From Pegoplata infirma (taxonomy: Eukaryota > Arthropoda > Insecta > Diptera > Anthomyiidae): a stretch of DNA of 64,000 nt. The notes under the pieces are model-generated. The model had not been told where the DNA came from. It made no database searches and worked only from the letters and a program-made list of their open reading frames with translations. Every line of letters starts with the position of its first letter. Positions within the stretch are counted from its first letter, which is position 1. Both the position numbers and the translations under genes were made by a program. Location: positions 91,966,736-92,030,735 of the forward strand of contig OY992537.1 in the NCBI GenBank assembly GCA_963921195.1, in the 5' to 3' direction. Below, piece by piece: positions 34,375 through 45,751 of the stretch.

Positions 34375-34746
34375 TCTTTTCTAAAAAAAATGCCTGCGAA
34401 TTTTGTAGTCTTGCCCAAAACGTTAAATCATGATAATGTTTTGCGGAAGATTTTGGTGTACTTGCCAAAGCAATGTTTTTTTTAGAAAAAATAATGTTAT
34501 ATTACTTTGCTATTCCATGCAAAACGGATTGAAATATCAGTCGAGCACCCCATTAAAAAACCAAAAGAGGTGTACATTTTTTAAGTGAGTGCAAAAATAA
34601 GTGCAAAAAAGTGTTTATACATTTTGGAGAGTATAAAAGATTCTGCACCAAAAAATATAACACTCTCACTTGTTTTATGTACATTTGATAAACAAATGGA
34701 AAATTTTTATGCGAAAAGCTTAGACTTGGTGAAAAAGTAGTTTTGG

Positions 34747-35034
34747 GCCTCTGTTCTGTCTTTCACAACTTTTCAATTCACATGAAAATTTCCGAATCAC
34801 ATGAAATCAAGATTAGTGTTTTTTTGATCACGTTTTCATTCGAAGTTGAAATCGAATAATTAAAATTTAAAAAATTATAAGGAAAAAAGTGCATTCGTTT
34901 TACTTTCACCAAATTTTATTTATGTGAAACAAAACGAAAAAGAAATTCGGATGTGAAATCTAGAACACCAAAAAAATTCGGAAATTTTCATTTTCACATT
35001 TTTTATGTGAATTACTTTTTTTGGAACAGCGGCC
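34747..35034. mobile_element. Small TIR element, GCC(T/G)CTGTTC termini
   Basis: The left end is GCCTCTGTTCTGTC and the right end TTGGAACAGCGGCC, with TTGG on both sides (34743-34746 and 35035-35038). The partner repeat at 23016-24060 lacks it; after reverse-complementing, that site reads GTAGATTTGGTAAAA and serves as the empty site. The core repeats CACATGAAAATTTCCGAAT-like words. Confidence 0.6.
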
Positions 35035-35039
35035 TTGGT

Positions 35040-35640
35040 AAAAAAAAATGATTTTTTTTTCACGAAAACAAAATTATGTTAAAAAAATGTAATGTACCCA
35101 AAACTTTTGTTGAAAAAAATTTTGATGAAAAAAAGTTTTTGATGATTTTTTTTGATGAAAAGAAAAATTTTTTGATGTAAAAAAAAATTGATGAAAAAAA
35201 AAAATTTTTGGTGAGAAAAAAATTGATAATAAAAAATTTGATAAGAACATTCGATGAAAAAAAATATGATAAAAAAAAAATTTTAATGAAAAAAAAATTT
35301 GGATGAAAAAAAAAATTAATGGAAAAAAATGAATGAAAAAAAAATTCATGAAAAAAAAAATTTTGATAAAAAAAAAATTGATAAACAAAATTGATAAAAA
35401 AAATTGATTAAAAAAAAAGTTGATAAAAAAAAAATTAAAAAAAAAAAATTATGAAAAAAAAAATTTAATGGAAAAAAAGTTTGATGGGGAAAAAAATAGA
35501 TAAAAAAAAAATTTAATGAAAAAAAAAAAATTAATGAAAAAAAAAAATAATGAAAAAAAAAATTTTTGATGAAAAAAAAAAATTGATAAAAAAAAAAAAT
35601 ATTTACGGAAAATAAATTTATGAAAAAAAAAAAATTTTTT
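35040..35640. repeat. Low-complexity TTGATGAAAAAA array
   Basis: Mirror of 23130-23640. Lys/Phe-rich frames on either strand are compositional. Confidence 0.75.
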
Positions 35641-36142
35641 TTGTTAAAAAATAGTGTTACTTTTTATTCACCAGCTGGTGAAAAACGGTTTTATTCACCA
35701 CGAGGTGAATTATTATCCAAGTTACAAACCCAAAGTATTAAAATTTTTGGTTTTTAAGAAAATGAAAATAGTAATTTCTTTTTCTTTCTCTGAGATTCTG
35801 ATACCCTTTCCTATAGCAAGTCTGAGATTTTGAGACGCGTTTCCCATAAAAAAGTCCCAAGTTCTGAGACCTTTTTCTTATATAGAAAAAGTCTAAGATC
35901 CTAGAACTTTTTCCGATAGAAAAAGTCTCAGATTCTGAGACCATTTTCCTTTGGAAAAAGTCTTAATTCTTAGACCTGTTTCCTATAGAAAAAGTCTCAG
36001 ATTCTGAGAATTTTTGCCTATAGAACAAGTCTCAATTTCTACGATTTTGAAATCTTATTTCAATAAAAAAAAGTCTAATATCCAAAGACATTTTTCCTAT
36101 CGAAAAAGTTTCTGATTCTGAGACCTTCTTCCAATAGAATAA

Positions 36143-36618
36143 CACACAAAAAAAAACTTTGTCAAATTAGTAAGCAAAGTCTCGTAATCCCATTTAACCA
36201 ATATTTGACAGTTTTCCTTGTTTTTTAACAAATCGAAATTTAATTTTTTTTTTTGTAATTTAACAAATTTCCAAAAAAAATTTACAAAAAAAAATCTAGT
36301 AAGTTCACGAGAATTCCTTCTAATTTTAATTGCGCCAAAAAACTGTAAATTTACAATTTTAAAAAGCTTGTAAAGTTACAAAATTATTGGTAAAAAGCTT
36401 GTAAAAATACTAGGAATTCTCGTAAAGTAGGAGGTAGCAAAAATCTAGTAAAATTGCGAAGCCTCTTTGTAAATTTTATCGTTTCAAAAAATTTATAAAA
36501 TTACAAAACTATTAGTAAAAATCCTGTAAAATTACTAGGATTTTTAGTCAAATAGGAGGTAGCAAACAAAAAAAAATTACTAGTATTTCTTGTAATCTTG
36601 CAAGGTTTTTTTTGAGTG
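36143..36618. mobile_element. TIR element, CACTCAAAA family
   Basis: The left terminus is CACACAAAAAAAAAC and the right terminus TTTTTTTGAGTG. The flanks are AA and AT. The minisatellite at 24690-24715 has the uninterrupted sequence CCAATAGAATAAGTTTTAAC, which gives the empty site and supports the boundaries. The core shares GAGGTAGCAAAAATCTAGTA with the element at 938-1300. Confidence 0.75.
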
Positions 36619-36638
36619 ATGTTTTAACTTCTAGGTGA

Positions 36639-36756
36639 CAGTTTACAGAATGCGAACGATACACACGAACGAAAATTTTGCATGTGTTTTGTTATTGTAA
36701 CAACAAGATACATATAAAATTTTCGTTCGTGTGTATCGTTCGCCTTCTGTAAACTG
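36639..36756. mobile_element. Short palindromic MITE
   Basis: CAGTTTACAGAATGCGAACG at the left and its inverted relative (CGTTCGCCTTCTGTAAACTG) at the right, with inner boxes ATACACACGAACGAAAATTT matched exactly on the other arm. The inverted match may extend 4-5 bases outward on each side. No clear duplication. Confidence 0.6.
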
Positions 36757-36968
36757 GCACTAAGACTTTTACGCAACAGAAAAAGTTTCAGATTTTGAGA
36801 CCGTTTTCCTTTCGAACAAGTCTTAGATTTTTAAACCTTTTTCCTAAAAAATTAATCTCAAGTTCAGAGATTCTGCAAAATTTTTTATATAGAAAAAGTC
36901 TCAGATTCTGCCACCTTTTTTTCTGTAAATAAGTCTCAAGTTCGGAGATTTTTTTATACAGAAAAACG

Positions 36969-37122
36969 GGCCGATTCACAGTTATGACTGGTTATGGGTA
37001 GCAGGTCTTTATTTTTTTGAAATTTTCAAACAAAATTTTTAATTTTTTTATGATTGTTTACAACAACCACATGGAAAAAATTGACTTATGATTGAGTTAT
37101 GACTATTTTCTGTGAATCGGCC
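36969..37122. mobile_element. Short palindromic MITE, GGCCGATTCACAG termini
   Basis: The left end is GGCCGATTCACAGTTATGAC and the right end GTTATGACTATTTTCTGTGA followed by ATCGGCC, an inverted pair around a 90-base AT-rich middle. Target duplication is not evident. Confidence 0.6.
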
Positions 37123-37139
37123 ACAAAGTCTCACAATAA

Positions 37140-37800
37140 GAAAAATTGGCCACGTCCACTTTTACGCCAACTTTTTTGTGATTTATCTAAAATCGGAAAA
37201 CGGCTATACGTGTTTTCTTACATTATTTTTTAATTGATTGTCATAATGCAACTTATGTTTATACGGAAAGAAAAATTGACCAAGCTAATTTTTACGCCCA
37301 TTCTTGTCGACATATCTGAAATCGGAGAACAGCTGGACCGATTTGGCTAATTTTTGATTTTAGAAATCCTTCTTAGGTTTTTACAGAAAAACTTGACCAT
37401 TCCTACTTTTACACCCACTTTTTCGATAAAACTAAAATCGAAAAATGCTCGGATCGACGTAAAAGATTTTCATGGGAAAAAACTGTAAACGGCTGGACTG
37501 ATTTGGCTATTTTTTTTTCAACGTTCGTAATAGTGCCAATACGATTTCTACGTAAAGAATAAATTGTCCACTCCCACTTTTTTCGATATATCTAAAATTC
37601 CTATCATAATATGCTTAATTATAAAAAAGTTTCATTTCTTTATGGATTCCGCTTAAATTGTTAAATGATTTAAAATCCTCTGGTAATGTTAAATACAAGT
37701 TTAACTGACCACCAAAATTTTTACGCCCACTTCTGTCTAAATATGTGAAAATGAAAGTAGATTTTTAGTGGCTGGACCGATTAGGCTAATGATAGTAATA
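37140..37800. repeat. Degenerate tandem repeat, period roughly 110-130 bp
   Basis: Five or six diverged units share boxes like GACCA..CC(A/T)ACTTTTACGCCCA, TATCTAAAATCGGAAAA and GGCTGGACCGATTTGGCTAA (for example near 37160, 37290, 37400 and 37720). Spacing is irregular. No protein. Confidence 0.6.
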
Positions 37801-39074
37801 GTTAGAATAAGGTTTAAAGGGAAATAAAATAAGAAAAGTGTTCCAGAAAATTAAAAAAAAAAACGAAAAAACTAAAGGTGTTTTATTGAGATTTTTGTTT
37901 TATTAATGTATTCGGTCACGTCAAATTTAACTTTTTGTTCAACTAATGACATTTGAGGAAAACGTTACTAACGCTTATTTTGTCAATCCTAATCGATTTG
38001 ACTGCAGTGTAGCTTCTTCACTTGCATAAAAATTTGAAATTGCCACTAACATCACAGCATTAGCACTGTGTTTACAGTTTAATAAACTTGTCACTTTTAA
38101 TTGACGTTATTTTCCCTTTTGCATTTTGTAATATTTGATGATGCTGGTTGATGATAATCGTTGCATGAATATAATTGAATATGAATTACGAGTACAATGT
38201 CAAGATTTTTCATCAATACCTTGAATTTACCATGTCACTTTATATCTTTTTAATCATTTATTTTTTTTTACAAATTTATTATATTTATGTAAATTGTAGA
38301 GATTCAGTAGCTTTTGAAAAACGGGTCTTAAAATTTAATTTGTTTTTCCCCTGCAACTACAAATAGTTTCATGAAATTCGAAGCGGACCTTCCTGATGAT
38401 ATATTATTCCAGTAATAAAACTTGATAGTAACATTTAGCTTCTATTTATATTTTTTTATAGAAAAATTGTAAAAACAAACAAAAAGTCAGAATCCTATTT
38501 CGAAGATATTTTCCTTCAGAAATCCAGATATATTCTAAACAAGTATGAGTGTTTAATTCTGGTGTGACAAGTTTTTGATAGCCCAAAATGTAAAAAATAA
38601 TATTTTAAAGTAAGTTGTCAGGGCGTTCTAAAGGGTTGGGGTTGCTGGATGAGTCCATCGGGGGGTATCGGGGGACACCTTTTTCTTTTGTGATAAGTGT
38701 TTTCAAATTCATTTATTATATTTTTTCTTTTTTGCACTTAAGTTATACAATTTTATTGTTTTTTAAGTTAATTTTTTATGTCCACGCTCCATAACACATA
38801 TTTGTTTAGGAGCTTAGATTTTTATTTTGGACTGCATCATGTTATGAACAGAATGGCGGACGGACATTCATAGAATCTATCATGAATCAATAATCAGATT
38901 TTAATCCATTTAAGTGGGAATCCGCTTGAGAGACCAATATGTCAAATCTTAAGCTTCATTGGTTCAGGAAATGTATGAAGCATGATACTTTTAGATTTTT
39001 ACCCGACTTTCAGAACAAAACAATTTTATCGTTAGCCCATACAAAACTTTACAAGAATGTGATTTTTGCGAATG
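37801..39074. other. Unassigned DNA with one inverted dispersed-repeat relic
   Basis: Near 38805-38880 an inverted relic of the fly repeat is seen (GGAGCTTAGATTTTTATTTT, GGACTGCATCATG, GGCGGACGGACATTC). Otherwise I see no gene or element boundary. Confidence 0.45.
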
Positions 39075-39270
39075 TGGGCATTCCGTTTTAGTTTGATAAA
39101 TGTTTTATCAAGGCAACTCGACACAAATTTTACCAGTTTTTGAAAAATTAAAAAACCAAAAACGCAATTTTCTAAGTTCCATATACTAGTGCTATCCATA
39201 CAAACTATTCAGAAATTTACGGTACACATGTTTTTTTTTCGCTGGACATTTGGTGTGGAATGCCTCATAT
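39075..39270. repeat. Single arm of the GAGCCATTCCACACCAAATG foldback module
   Basis: The boxes AAGGCAACTCGACACAAATT, AAAAACGCAATTTTCTAAG, ACGGTACACATG and ACATTTGGTGTGGAATGCC match, in order, the module at 44500-44690 and, inverted, those at 43330-43550 and 54557-54800. No opposite arm is found nearby, so it is a solo half. Confidence 0.65.
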
Positions 39271-40189
39271 ATGAAATAAATTCTTATTGCCAAAAAATTT
39301 TTAATCAGACCTTAAAAATATATGGTTTTAAGAAATTTTTCTTAAAATTTAGTTCAAAAATTCTGTTTGTGTATTTTTGTTTCCAATTTAAAACAGATTT
39401 TTGCAAAAAAAAAAGCTTTATTTGATAAACAATTTTTTGATCAAATAAAATTAGTTTTTGGATTTGTTTTTTTTTTTAAATAATTTTTGCGAAAATTATC
39501 TGTTTGTATAAAAAATTCAATTCTGTTCTCATCTGTCTACTCTGATAGAAATTTGTACATGAAAATAATGAAAATCTATATTAGTGTTATGAAAAATGAC
39601 GTTAAAAAGGAACCTATGTAGGGGTTCATTGAACCAATGAAATATATATCATAAAATATAATTGTAAGACCAAGTTTCATTAAATTAATGAATATTGTTC
39701 ATACAAAATATAATTTGTATTTTATGAAAATTTGTTATTATTTGAATGAAATTGGTAATTAAGTCTTATGAAATAATTTCATTGAATAAATGCTACTTTT
39801 TATTTTTGAAATGAAATACTTTTACTACTTTACAATTTTTTATTTTTAAAATTAAATAATTCATAATGTCCAACTTTTTTTTTCATTAAATTAAGCCTGT
39901 GTAATGTAGACTTTTCCTCCGCATTTATTTCGTTTTCAAAAGTATAGTTGTAAAGATCTTTTTATAGAATTAAAAATAATAAAACACTATCCATGCCGGT
40001 TAGAGTGTCCCTTATTTTGAAAATGTTGGAAATGTTGAGACGGTACCCGCTCATTTTTTTTCTTTTAACTTAAAAATAATTGAGGACAAATTTTACGCCC
40101 CTACGACCATGCCTTCCCCACGCTACGGGGCCTTAGAGAGGGGCCTAAAAAATCATCATTCCTTACAAACCCAAAATTTTTTTTATACC
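39271..40189. other. AT-rich DNA with TTTCATTGAA/AATGAAAT words
   Basis: Between 39580 and 39900 the words TTCATTGAA, AATGAAATA and TTTCATTAAATTAATGAA recur, a word-array core like those of TIR elements here, but I could not find confident termini. No gene. Confidence 0.4.
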
Positions 40190-40270
40190 CTCCAACTACA
40201 GTATGGGGGTATACTCACTTTGCCATTCCGTGCGTAACGCATCGAAATATCGGTCGGGGACACCATGAAG
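40190..40270 (-). repeat. Dispersed fly repeat tail, left part (split by a foldback)
   Basis: Inverted tail: ATACCCTCCAACTACAGTAT, GTAACGCATCGAAATATCGG. It continues beyond the foldback at 41754 with ATTATTGATCAGTGATCG, so the foldback inserted into the ATATAT box of this repeat. Confidence 0.65.
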
Positions 40271-41753
40271 TATATGGGGGATTCCATGTGAAATCGGACA
40301 CTTTAAAAAACTTTTTTTTTTAGATTTTCCCAATTTGTTCACAGTTTTTAGTACCCTTCGAAAACTCCTTCGTGGTAAATTTTCAGATTTTTTTGATGAC
40401 CCGTTCAAAAGATATCGAATTTTTAAAAATTGGTAGTTTGTTCCTTTACTCAAACTTCTTTTAATCATAACTTCTTCAATAATGGTCCAAATTTCAATTT
40501 TTTTTTTTCAAAATTTTTGTTTTTTTAAGTACTTTCTAAAAAAAAAAAAATCCCAAAAAATTCTTAAAAGCGCTCTAGTATGCGATTTTTAAGTTTTAAA
40601 ATTTAAATCTCATTTTTGAAAATGTTTGTACTCTTCGATTTTTTTGAAATTTTTTTGTGTAAAACTTCTATCAATTCTACAAATTTTTTGCCCAGGAAGA
40701 TCGTGGGATAACAATTATTACTATTTTTAAATTTTTTGAAAAAATTTTATTGTAATTTTCCAATCTTAAAATCATTTCTACTGCTCCAATGGTGCGTCAT
40801 GGAGGGGTCCTTTATATGACCGACCCCCATTAATGTTAACGTCTTAACATTTCTTTGGAACAAACTAATACCCTATCTCCAATTTCTAAGGGGGCTCCCA
40901 CACAAAACGACATAGACGGTAGAAGCTGATTAAATAAAACAAATTTACAAAAAATAAAAAAAAATGTATGGGGACCGCCTTAGCAGTTAAAGATAGAGGG
41001 TAGGTGTGTTTAGAGAAAATTTTTGGACTAAAAAAATATTCTGGGTCGGTCATACATTTGATTGCTCTAAGGGCACTATTAGGGCAGTTTGAGCGGTTGG
41101 AGCAAATTTTAAACAATGTCGTTTTGTGTGGGAGCCCCCTTAGAAATTGGAGATAGGGTATTAGTTTGATCCAAAGAAATGTTAAAACGTAAAAATTAAT
41201 GGGGGTCGGTCTTATAAATGACCCCTCTATAACGCACCATTGGAGCAGTAGAAACGATTTTAAGATTAAGAAATTACAATAAATTTTTTCAAAAAATTTA
41301 AACAAATAGTAATAATCGTTATCCCACGAACCTCCTGAGCAAAAAATTTGTAGAATCGATAGAAGTTTTACATAAAAAAAATTCAAAAAAATCTAAGAGT
41401 ACAAACATTTTCAAAAATGAGATTTAAATTTAAAACTTAAAAATCGCATACCAGAACGCTTTTAAGAATTTTTTGGGATTTTTTTTAGAAAGTACGCAAA
41501 AAAACAAAAATTTTGAAAAAAAAAAAAATTAAAATTTGGACCATTATTGAAGAAGTTATGAGAAAAAGAACTTTGAGTAAAGGAGCAAACTACCAATTTT
41601 TAAAAATTCGATATCTTTTGAACGGGTCATCAAAAAAATATGAAAATTTACCACGAAGGAGTTTTCGAAGGGTACTAAAAACTGTAAACAAATTGGGAAA
41701 ATCTAAAAAAAAAAATGTTCAAAGTGTCCGATTTGACATGGAATGCCCCATAT
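40271..41753. mobile_element. Foldback element flanked by ATAT
   Basis: The left arm starts TATATGGGGGATTCCATGTG and the right arm ends GGAATGCCCCATATA. Arms are roughly 640 bp each and share ATTGGGAAAATCTAAAAAA, GGTGTTATTGAAG-type and CTAAGGGGGCTCCCACACA boxes. The loop (40910-41116) contains one module, GGGTCGGTCATACATTTG, of the kind that makes up the arms of the foldbacks at 51289-53845 and 57231-59288. Frames on both strands are mirror shadows of the arms. Confidence 0.8.
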
Positions 41754-42371
41754 ATATTATTGATCAGTGATCGATTCTAAGACATTCTAGCGATGTCCGT
41801 CCGTCCGTCCGTCTGTAGTTAACACGATGCAGTCCAAAATAAAAAAGCTAGACCCCTAAAGTTTAGCATAATTATGTCTTATGCTCCTAGGCAGGTTTAG
41901 TTCGGAAATTGGCCAAATCGGACAAGGGGGAAAAAAGTTCCCCCTTGAAGAACTGAACCAACCTCTTAAAAATGCTAATTTTTTTGAGGTTTTTTTGTAT
42001 TTTTGTGAACCAAATGAGACATTTTTATGTTCGTAGAAGTTTATAGTCCTGCGCTTGGACCCAGTGGATCAAAAATGTCGCTTTTTTTGCCCCGCCCCTT
42101 TTTTAAGGGCGTGGATAAAAAAAAATAATTTAAATAATTATAAAACTATAATACTTTTGGGCACAAAGCAGACAAAAATGAACTTGTAAACATTTACTGT
42201 GTGGGCCAAAGAGTCACTCCAGCTCATCGAACCCTCCCCCTTCCTTGCCCCCTCAAAACAACGCCCCTGTCAACATTTAATTTATTTTTTTTACATGTTG
42301 GAGGGTATAATAGATTCGGCACAGCCGAATTTAACACTCTCACTTGTTTTTATTTTTTTTGCTATTAATTA
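41754..42371 (+). repeat. Dispersed fly repeat, right part
   Basis: GCGATGTCCGTCCGTCC (41790), GCAGTCCAAAATAAAAAAGC (41830), CCTAGGCAGGTTTAGTTCGG and CCTTGAAGAACTGAACC. Later come TGGAGGGTATAATAGATTCG and GCACAGCCGAAT (42298-42330), then CTCTCACTTG. It is non-coding. Confidence 0.7.
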
Positions 42372-42950
42372 CACTGTGCTACACCAAAAATATGCAGGGG
42401 TTCTCATATAAAAATTCGTGTTGGTTGGAGTCCATAGAGTACTGATATACTCATAGTTTTTCTGGATCACTTCGTTAAGTACGTTTTTTATTGGCAAATG
42501 TGTTGGAAAACGGAAATTCTTAAATTACAATTTTAAAAAATTATTACTTTGTTAGTTTGCAACCGATTTTCGATTTTATGGATTTGTTTTAAAGGTATAA
42601 GTCTTGCCTTTTAAACAAATCAAAAATATTAAAAATCGATCAAGAATTGGCTGAGCTACGATCGCCTAAGTAAAAAAAAAAACGCATTTTTTGAAAAATT
42701 TGTCATAATCTTTACACTCTAAGTTGAAAGTGCATCATTAAACAATTTTTTTTAATTTTTTGTACAAAAGTATAGTAAAGTAGCTTTCCAAAACATCAAA
42801 AAACATAACAATCGGGTAAAAAATGAATGAGTTATGCTAAATTTGTGATAGGACATTTTTAATTTTTTTTCAGAAACGCTTGTAATTCAAGTATTATTCA
42901 TAAAGCTTATTACTAGTAGTAATTTTATGTTCATATGCATATAAACTAGA

Positions 42951-43205
42951 GATGGGAACGTAATTAGATTTGTGCGTGATTCACACATGATCACAAGTGA
43001 GCGTGATTGAAAATTAATTTTACTCACGTGGTTGTAAGTGAGTGTCAGTGTGAGTGGAATAAAAAAATGGGCGTGTCAGTTACTTCCAAATCCTATTTAT
43101 AATTTTTTGGTTTTGTTTGAAAAGTATGACTGTTACTTCTTAAACAAAAAAATATTGAGAATCGGTTGAATATAGGCTAAGGCGCGCTCGTTTAAGTAAA
43201 AACCC
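42951..43205. mobile_element. Fragment of the TAGAGATGGGAAC element
   Basis: CTAGAGATGGGAACGTAATT at the left, followed by CTCACGTGGTTGTAAGTGAG. The right terminus is missing. It lies in the left arm of the foldback and has no counterpart in the right arm. Confidence 0.55.
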
Positions 43206-43847
43206 TTTTTTTGAAGAATTATACCTGCAACATTTTTATGACAAAAAACAAATGACATTTTTGAAACAAAATTGGTAAAATTGTGGGATCATTTGATGTA
43301 AATTTTACCTATTTATAAATATACGTATGAGCCATTCCACACCAAATGTTCAGCGAAAAAAAAACATGTAAACCGTAAATTTTTTAATGGGTTGTATGGA
43401 TAGTCATGTATGGAGCTTAGAAAATTGCGTTTTTGGTTTTTCAATTTTTCAAAAACTGGGCTTAGGAGGCGTGGTCAAATAATGGAAAAAATGGTAAAAT
43501 TTGTGTCGAGTTGCCATGTTTTAATATTTATCAAATTAAAACGGAATGCACCACAATTTCAAAAATTTTCATTCTTGTAAATTTTTGAGATTAAACATTT
43601 TTTGGAAAATTTTCAGAACCCATTCTGAAATTTTCCATTTTTTAAAAAAAAGTTAATTTATCAACAATTCAGCCACTTTTTTTTTAAGTTTAGCAATTTT
43701 CTTGTTTCAACGTAGCGAATGAGTATTAAATATTTGCATTAGTCATACGTTGAACCAAGCAAATTACTAAATTGTTATGAAATTCAAATGCGATTTCTCG
43801 AAAATAACGAAAAACCCATTACATTTTTTTGTGTGGATAGACAAACT

Positions 43848-44305
43848 AGAGATGGGAACATGAGCAGATTAGAGCGTGAGTGTGACTGCATTCAATATTA
43901 CTCACGTGATTGTAAGTGAGTGTGAGTAAGATTATTGCGTGAAAGAGTGTGCGTGAGTTGATTTTTTTGCGTGATGTATATTCTCTTCATATTTCCTTTC
44001 ATTCCAAAAAAGCAACAAAAAAATTAAAAATTTTGCTTAACTTCAATTTCGTCCCGAAAAAATCAAAACAAATGCAAAATTTTAGATTTTGATGAAATTT
44101 TTAAAAGATTTTTGAAACTTTAGTTTTGAAATTTTTTTTTGTATAAAGAAGAATATCTTGAGTGTGAGTCAACGTTAGAGTGAATGACTTTTGTATTAAA
44201 CTCTGTTGTATTAAATTTACCCACGTGATTGTGAGTAAGTGTTAGTAGAAAAACTATGCTCGTGAGTGAGTGAAAGTTAAAATTCACTCATGTGACCATC
44301 TCTTA
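43848..44305. mobile_element. TIR element with TAGAGATGG termini and GTGAGTG words
   Basis: The left terminus is TAGAGATGGGAACATGAGCA and the right terminus CTCATGTGACCATCTCTTA, flanked by GACAAAC and CACAAAC, a likely 7-8-bp duplication with one change. The core repeats CTCACGTGATTGTAAGTGAG and related GTGAGTGTGAGT words. Fragments lie at 42951-43205 and 19240-19320. It is probably hAT-type from the TSD length. Confidence 0.65.
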
Positions 44306-45345
44306 CACAAACATCTAATCTTTAAAAAAAAAATTTACACAAAAAAAACAAAAGTGGCCGGATTTTTTATAAATTGACTTTTTTAAAAAATGAAAAATTT
44401 CAGAGCGGGTTCTAAAAATTTTCCAAAAAAATTTTTAATCGATAGCCCATACAAAACTATACAAGAATGTAAATTTTTGAGATTTTGGTGCATTTCGTTT
44501 TTATTTGATATATATTTAAACAAGGCAACCCGACACAAATTTTACAATTAAGCCCAGTTTTTGAAAAATTGAAAAACCAAAAACGCAATTTTCTTAGCTC
44601 CATATATGGCTATCCATATAACCCGTTAAAAAATTTACGGTTCACATGTTTTTTTTCGTTGAACATTTGGTGGGGAATGGCTCATACGTATATTTGTAAA
44701 TAGGTAAAATTTACATCAAATGATCCCACAATTTTACCAATTTCGTTTCAAAAATATCAAATGTATTTTGTCATAAAAATGTTGCAGGTATAATTCTTCA
44801 AAAAAGGCTTTTAATGCTTGAATTACAAGCGTTTCTGAAAAAAATTAAAAATGTCCTATCACAAAACTTAGCATAACTCTTTCATTTTTTACCCGATTGT
44901 TATGTTTTTTGGTGTTTTGGAAAGCTACTTTACTATACTTTTGTACAAAAAATTAAAAAAAAAATGTTTAATGATGCACTTTCAACTAAGAGTGTAAAGA
45001 ATATGAACATTTTTTCAAAAAATGCAGTTTTTTGTACTTAAGCGATCATAGCTCAGCCAATTCTTGATCGATTTTTAGTATTTTTGTTTTGTTTAAAAGG
45101 TAAGACTTATACCTTTTAAAAAAATTCATAAAATCGAAAATCGGTTGCAAACTAACAAAGTAATAATTTTTTAAAATTGTAATTTAAGAATTGCCGTTTT
45201 TTAACACATTTGCCAATAAAAAACGTACTTTACGAAGTGATCCAGAAAAACTATGAGTATATCAGTACTCTATGGACTCCAACTAACCCGAATTTTCATA
45301 TGAGAACCCCTGCATATTTTATTTTTGGTCTTTTGTAGCACAGTG

Positions 45346-45527
45346 TTATCTACGGGTATATTTTATGATCCAGCGGGATAACCTTATATATAATGTGATA
45401 CGTGAATTGGGTCTATATAATTATATCAGTTGGAGAAAACTGATACGATTAAATATAATTTAAAACCATTATAACTGATCATATAATGCTCCTTTTAACG
45501 TCATATAAGTATGATAACATTATATAT
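45346..45527. repeat. AT-rich flank, left half of a split ATATAT-word element
   Basis: ATATATAATGTGATACG, ATATAATTATATCAG and related words are continuous in style with 53851-54131 on the other side of the foldback/retrotransposon insertion. That far side ends in TTTTTTACTCGGG. The left terminus is not clear. Confidence 0.45.
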
Positions 45528-45529
45528 GG

Positions 45530-45575
<46 letters not shown>

Positions 45576-45751
45576 TTATTTATTTATTTGTTAAATGCTA
45601 TCACAACAAGATAAATCTTATAAGTTAAAGTGATAGCTTAATAATTTGCAAAATATTATATGTTTTAGAGCTTATTTTAGTATAATGATACATTAGATAT
45701 AATATTTTTAATTGATACAATTTTAATTTATTGAACGAAAAATAACAATTT

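Larger units (their letters stand above)
34375..35770. repeat. Right copy of the large inverted repeat (partner 23016-24060)
   Basis: The reverse complement of the 23016-24060 boxes, in order: AAAATGCCTGCGAATTTTG, GTTAAATCATGATAATGTT, CCCCATTAAAAAACC, TGAGTGCAAAAATAAGTGCA, the GGTGCCGAAT relic, the TTGATGAAAA array, then TTCACCAGCTGGTGAA and TTCACCACGAGGTGAA. It carries an extra element at 34747-35034 that the left copy lacks. Confidence 0.75.
35780..36970. repeat. 35-bp palindromic minisatellite, block 4 (interrupted)
   Basis: Units of TCTCAGATTCTGAGA with TATAGAAAAAG spacers lie at 35780-36140 and 36770-36970. TIR elements at 36143-36618 and 36639-36756 separate the two parts, and a third element (36969-37122) abuts the right edge. 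The left edge adjoins the large inverted repeat. Confidence 0.85.
42372..45345. mobile_element. Large foldback, CACTGTGCTAC termini, TTA TSD
   Basis: The left terminus CACTGTGCTACACC and right terminus GTAGCACAGTG are flanked by TTA on each side (42369-42371 and 45346-45348). The two arms pair over nearly 1 kb each. Shared boxes include GGGGTTCTCATAT, AGTCCATAGAGTACTGATAT, GGATCACTTCGT, CATCAAATGATCCCACAATT and the GAGCCATTCCACACCAAATG module near the centre. The left arm has an extra 250-base insertion near 42950-43200, and the loop carries the element at 43848-44305. CACTG termini with a 3-bp duplication resemble EnSpm/CACTA, but that assignment is tentative. Confidence 0.78.

Noticed and set aside
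35074..35388. Phe/Ile-rich 104-codon frame
   Set aside because: Same low-complexity artefact, mirror of the 23130-23640 array.
40886..41386. 166-codon minus-strand frame
   Set aside because: It spans the loop and arms of a foldback element; the composition and mirror frames show it is a shadow.
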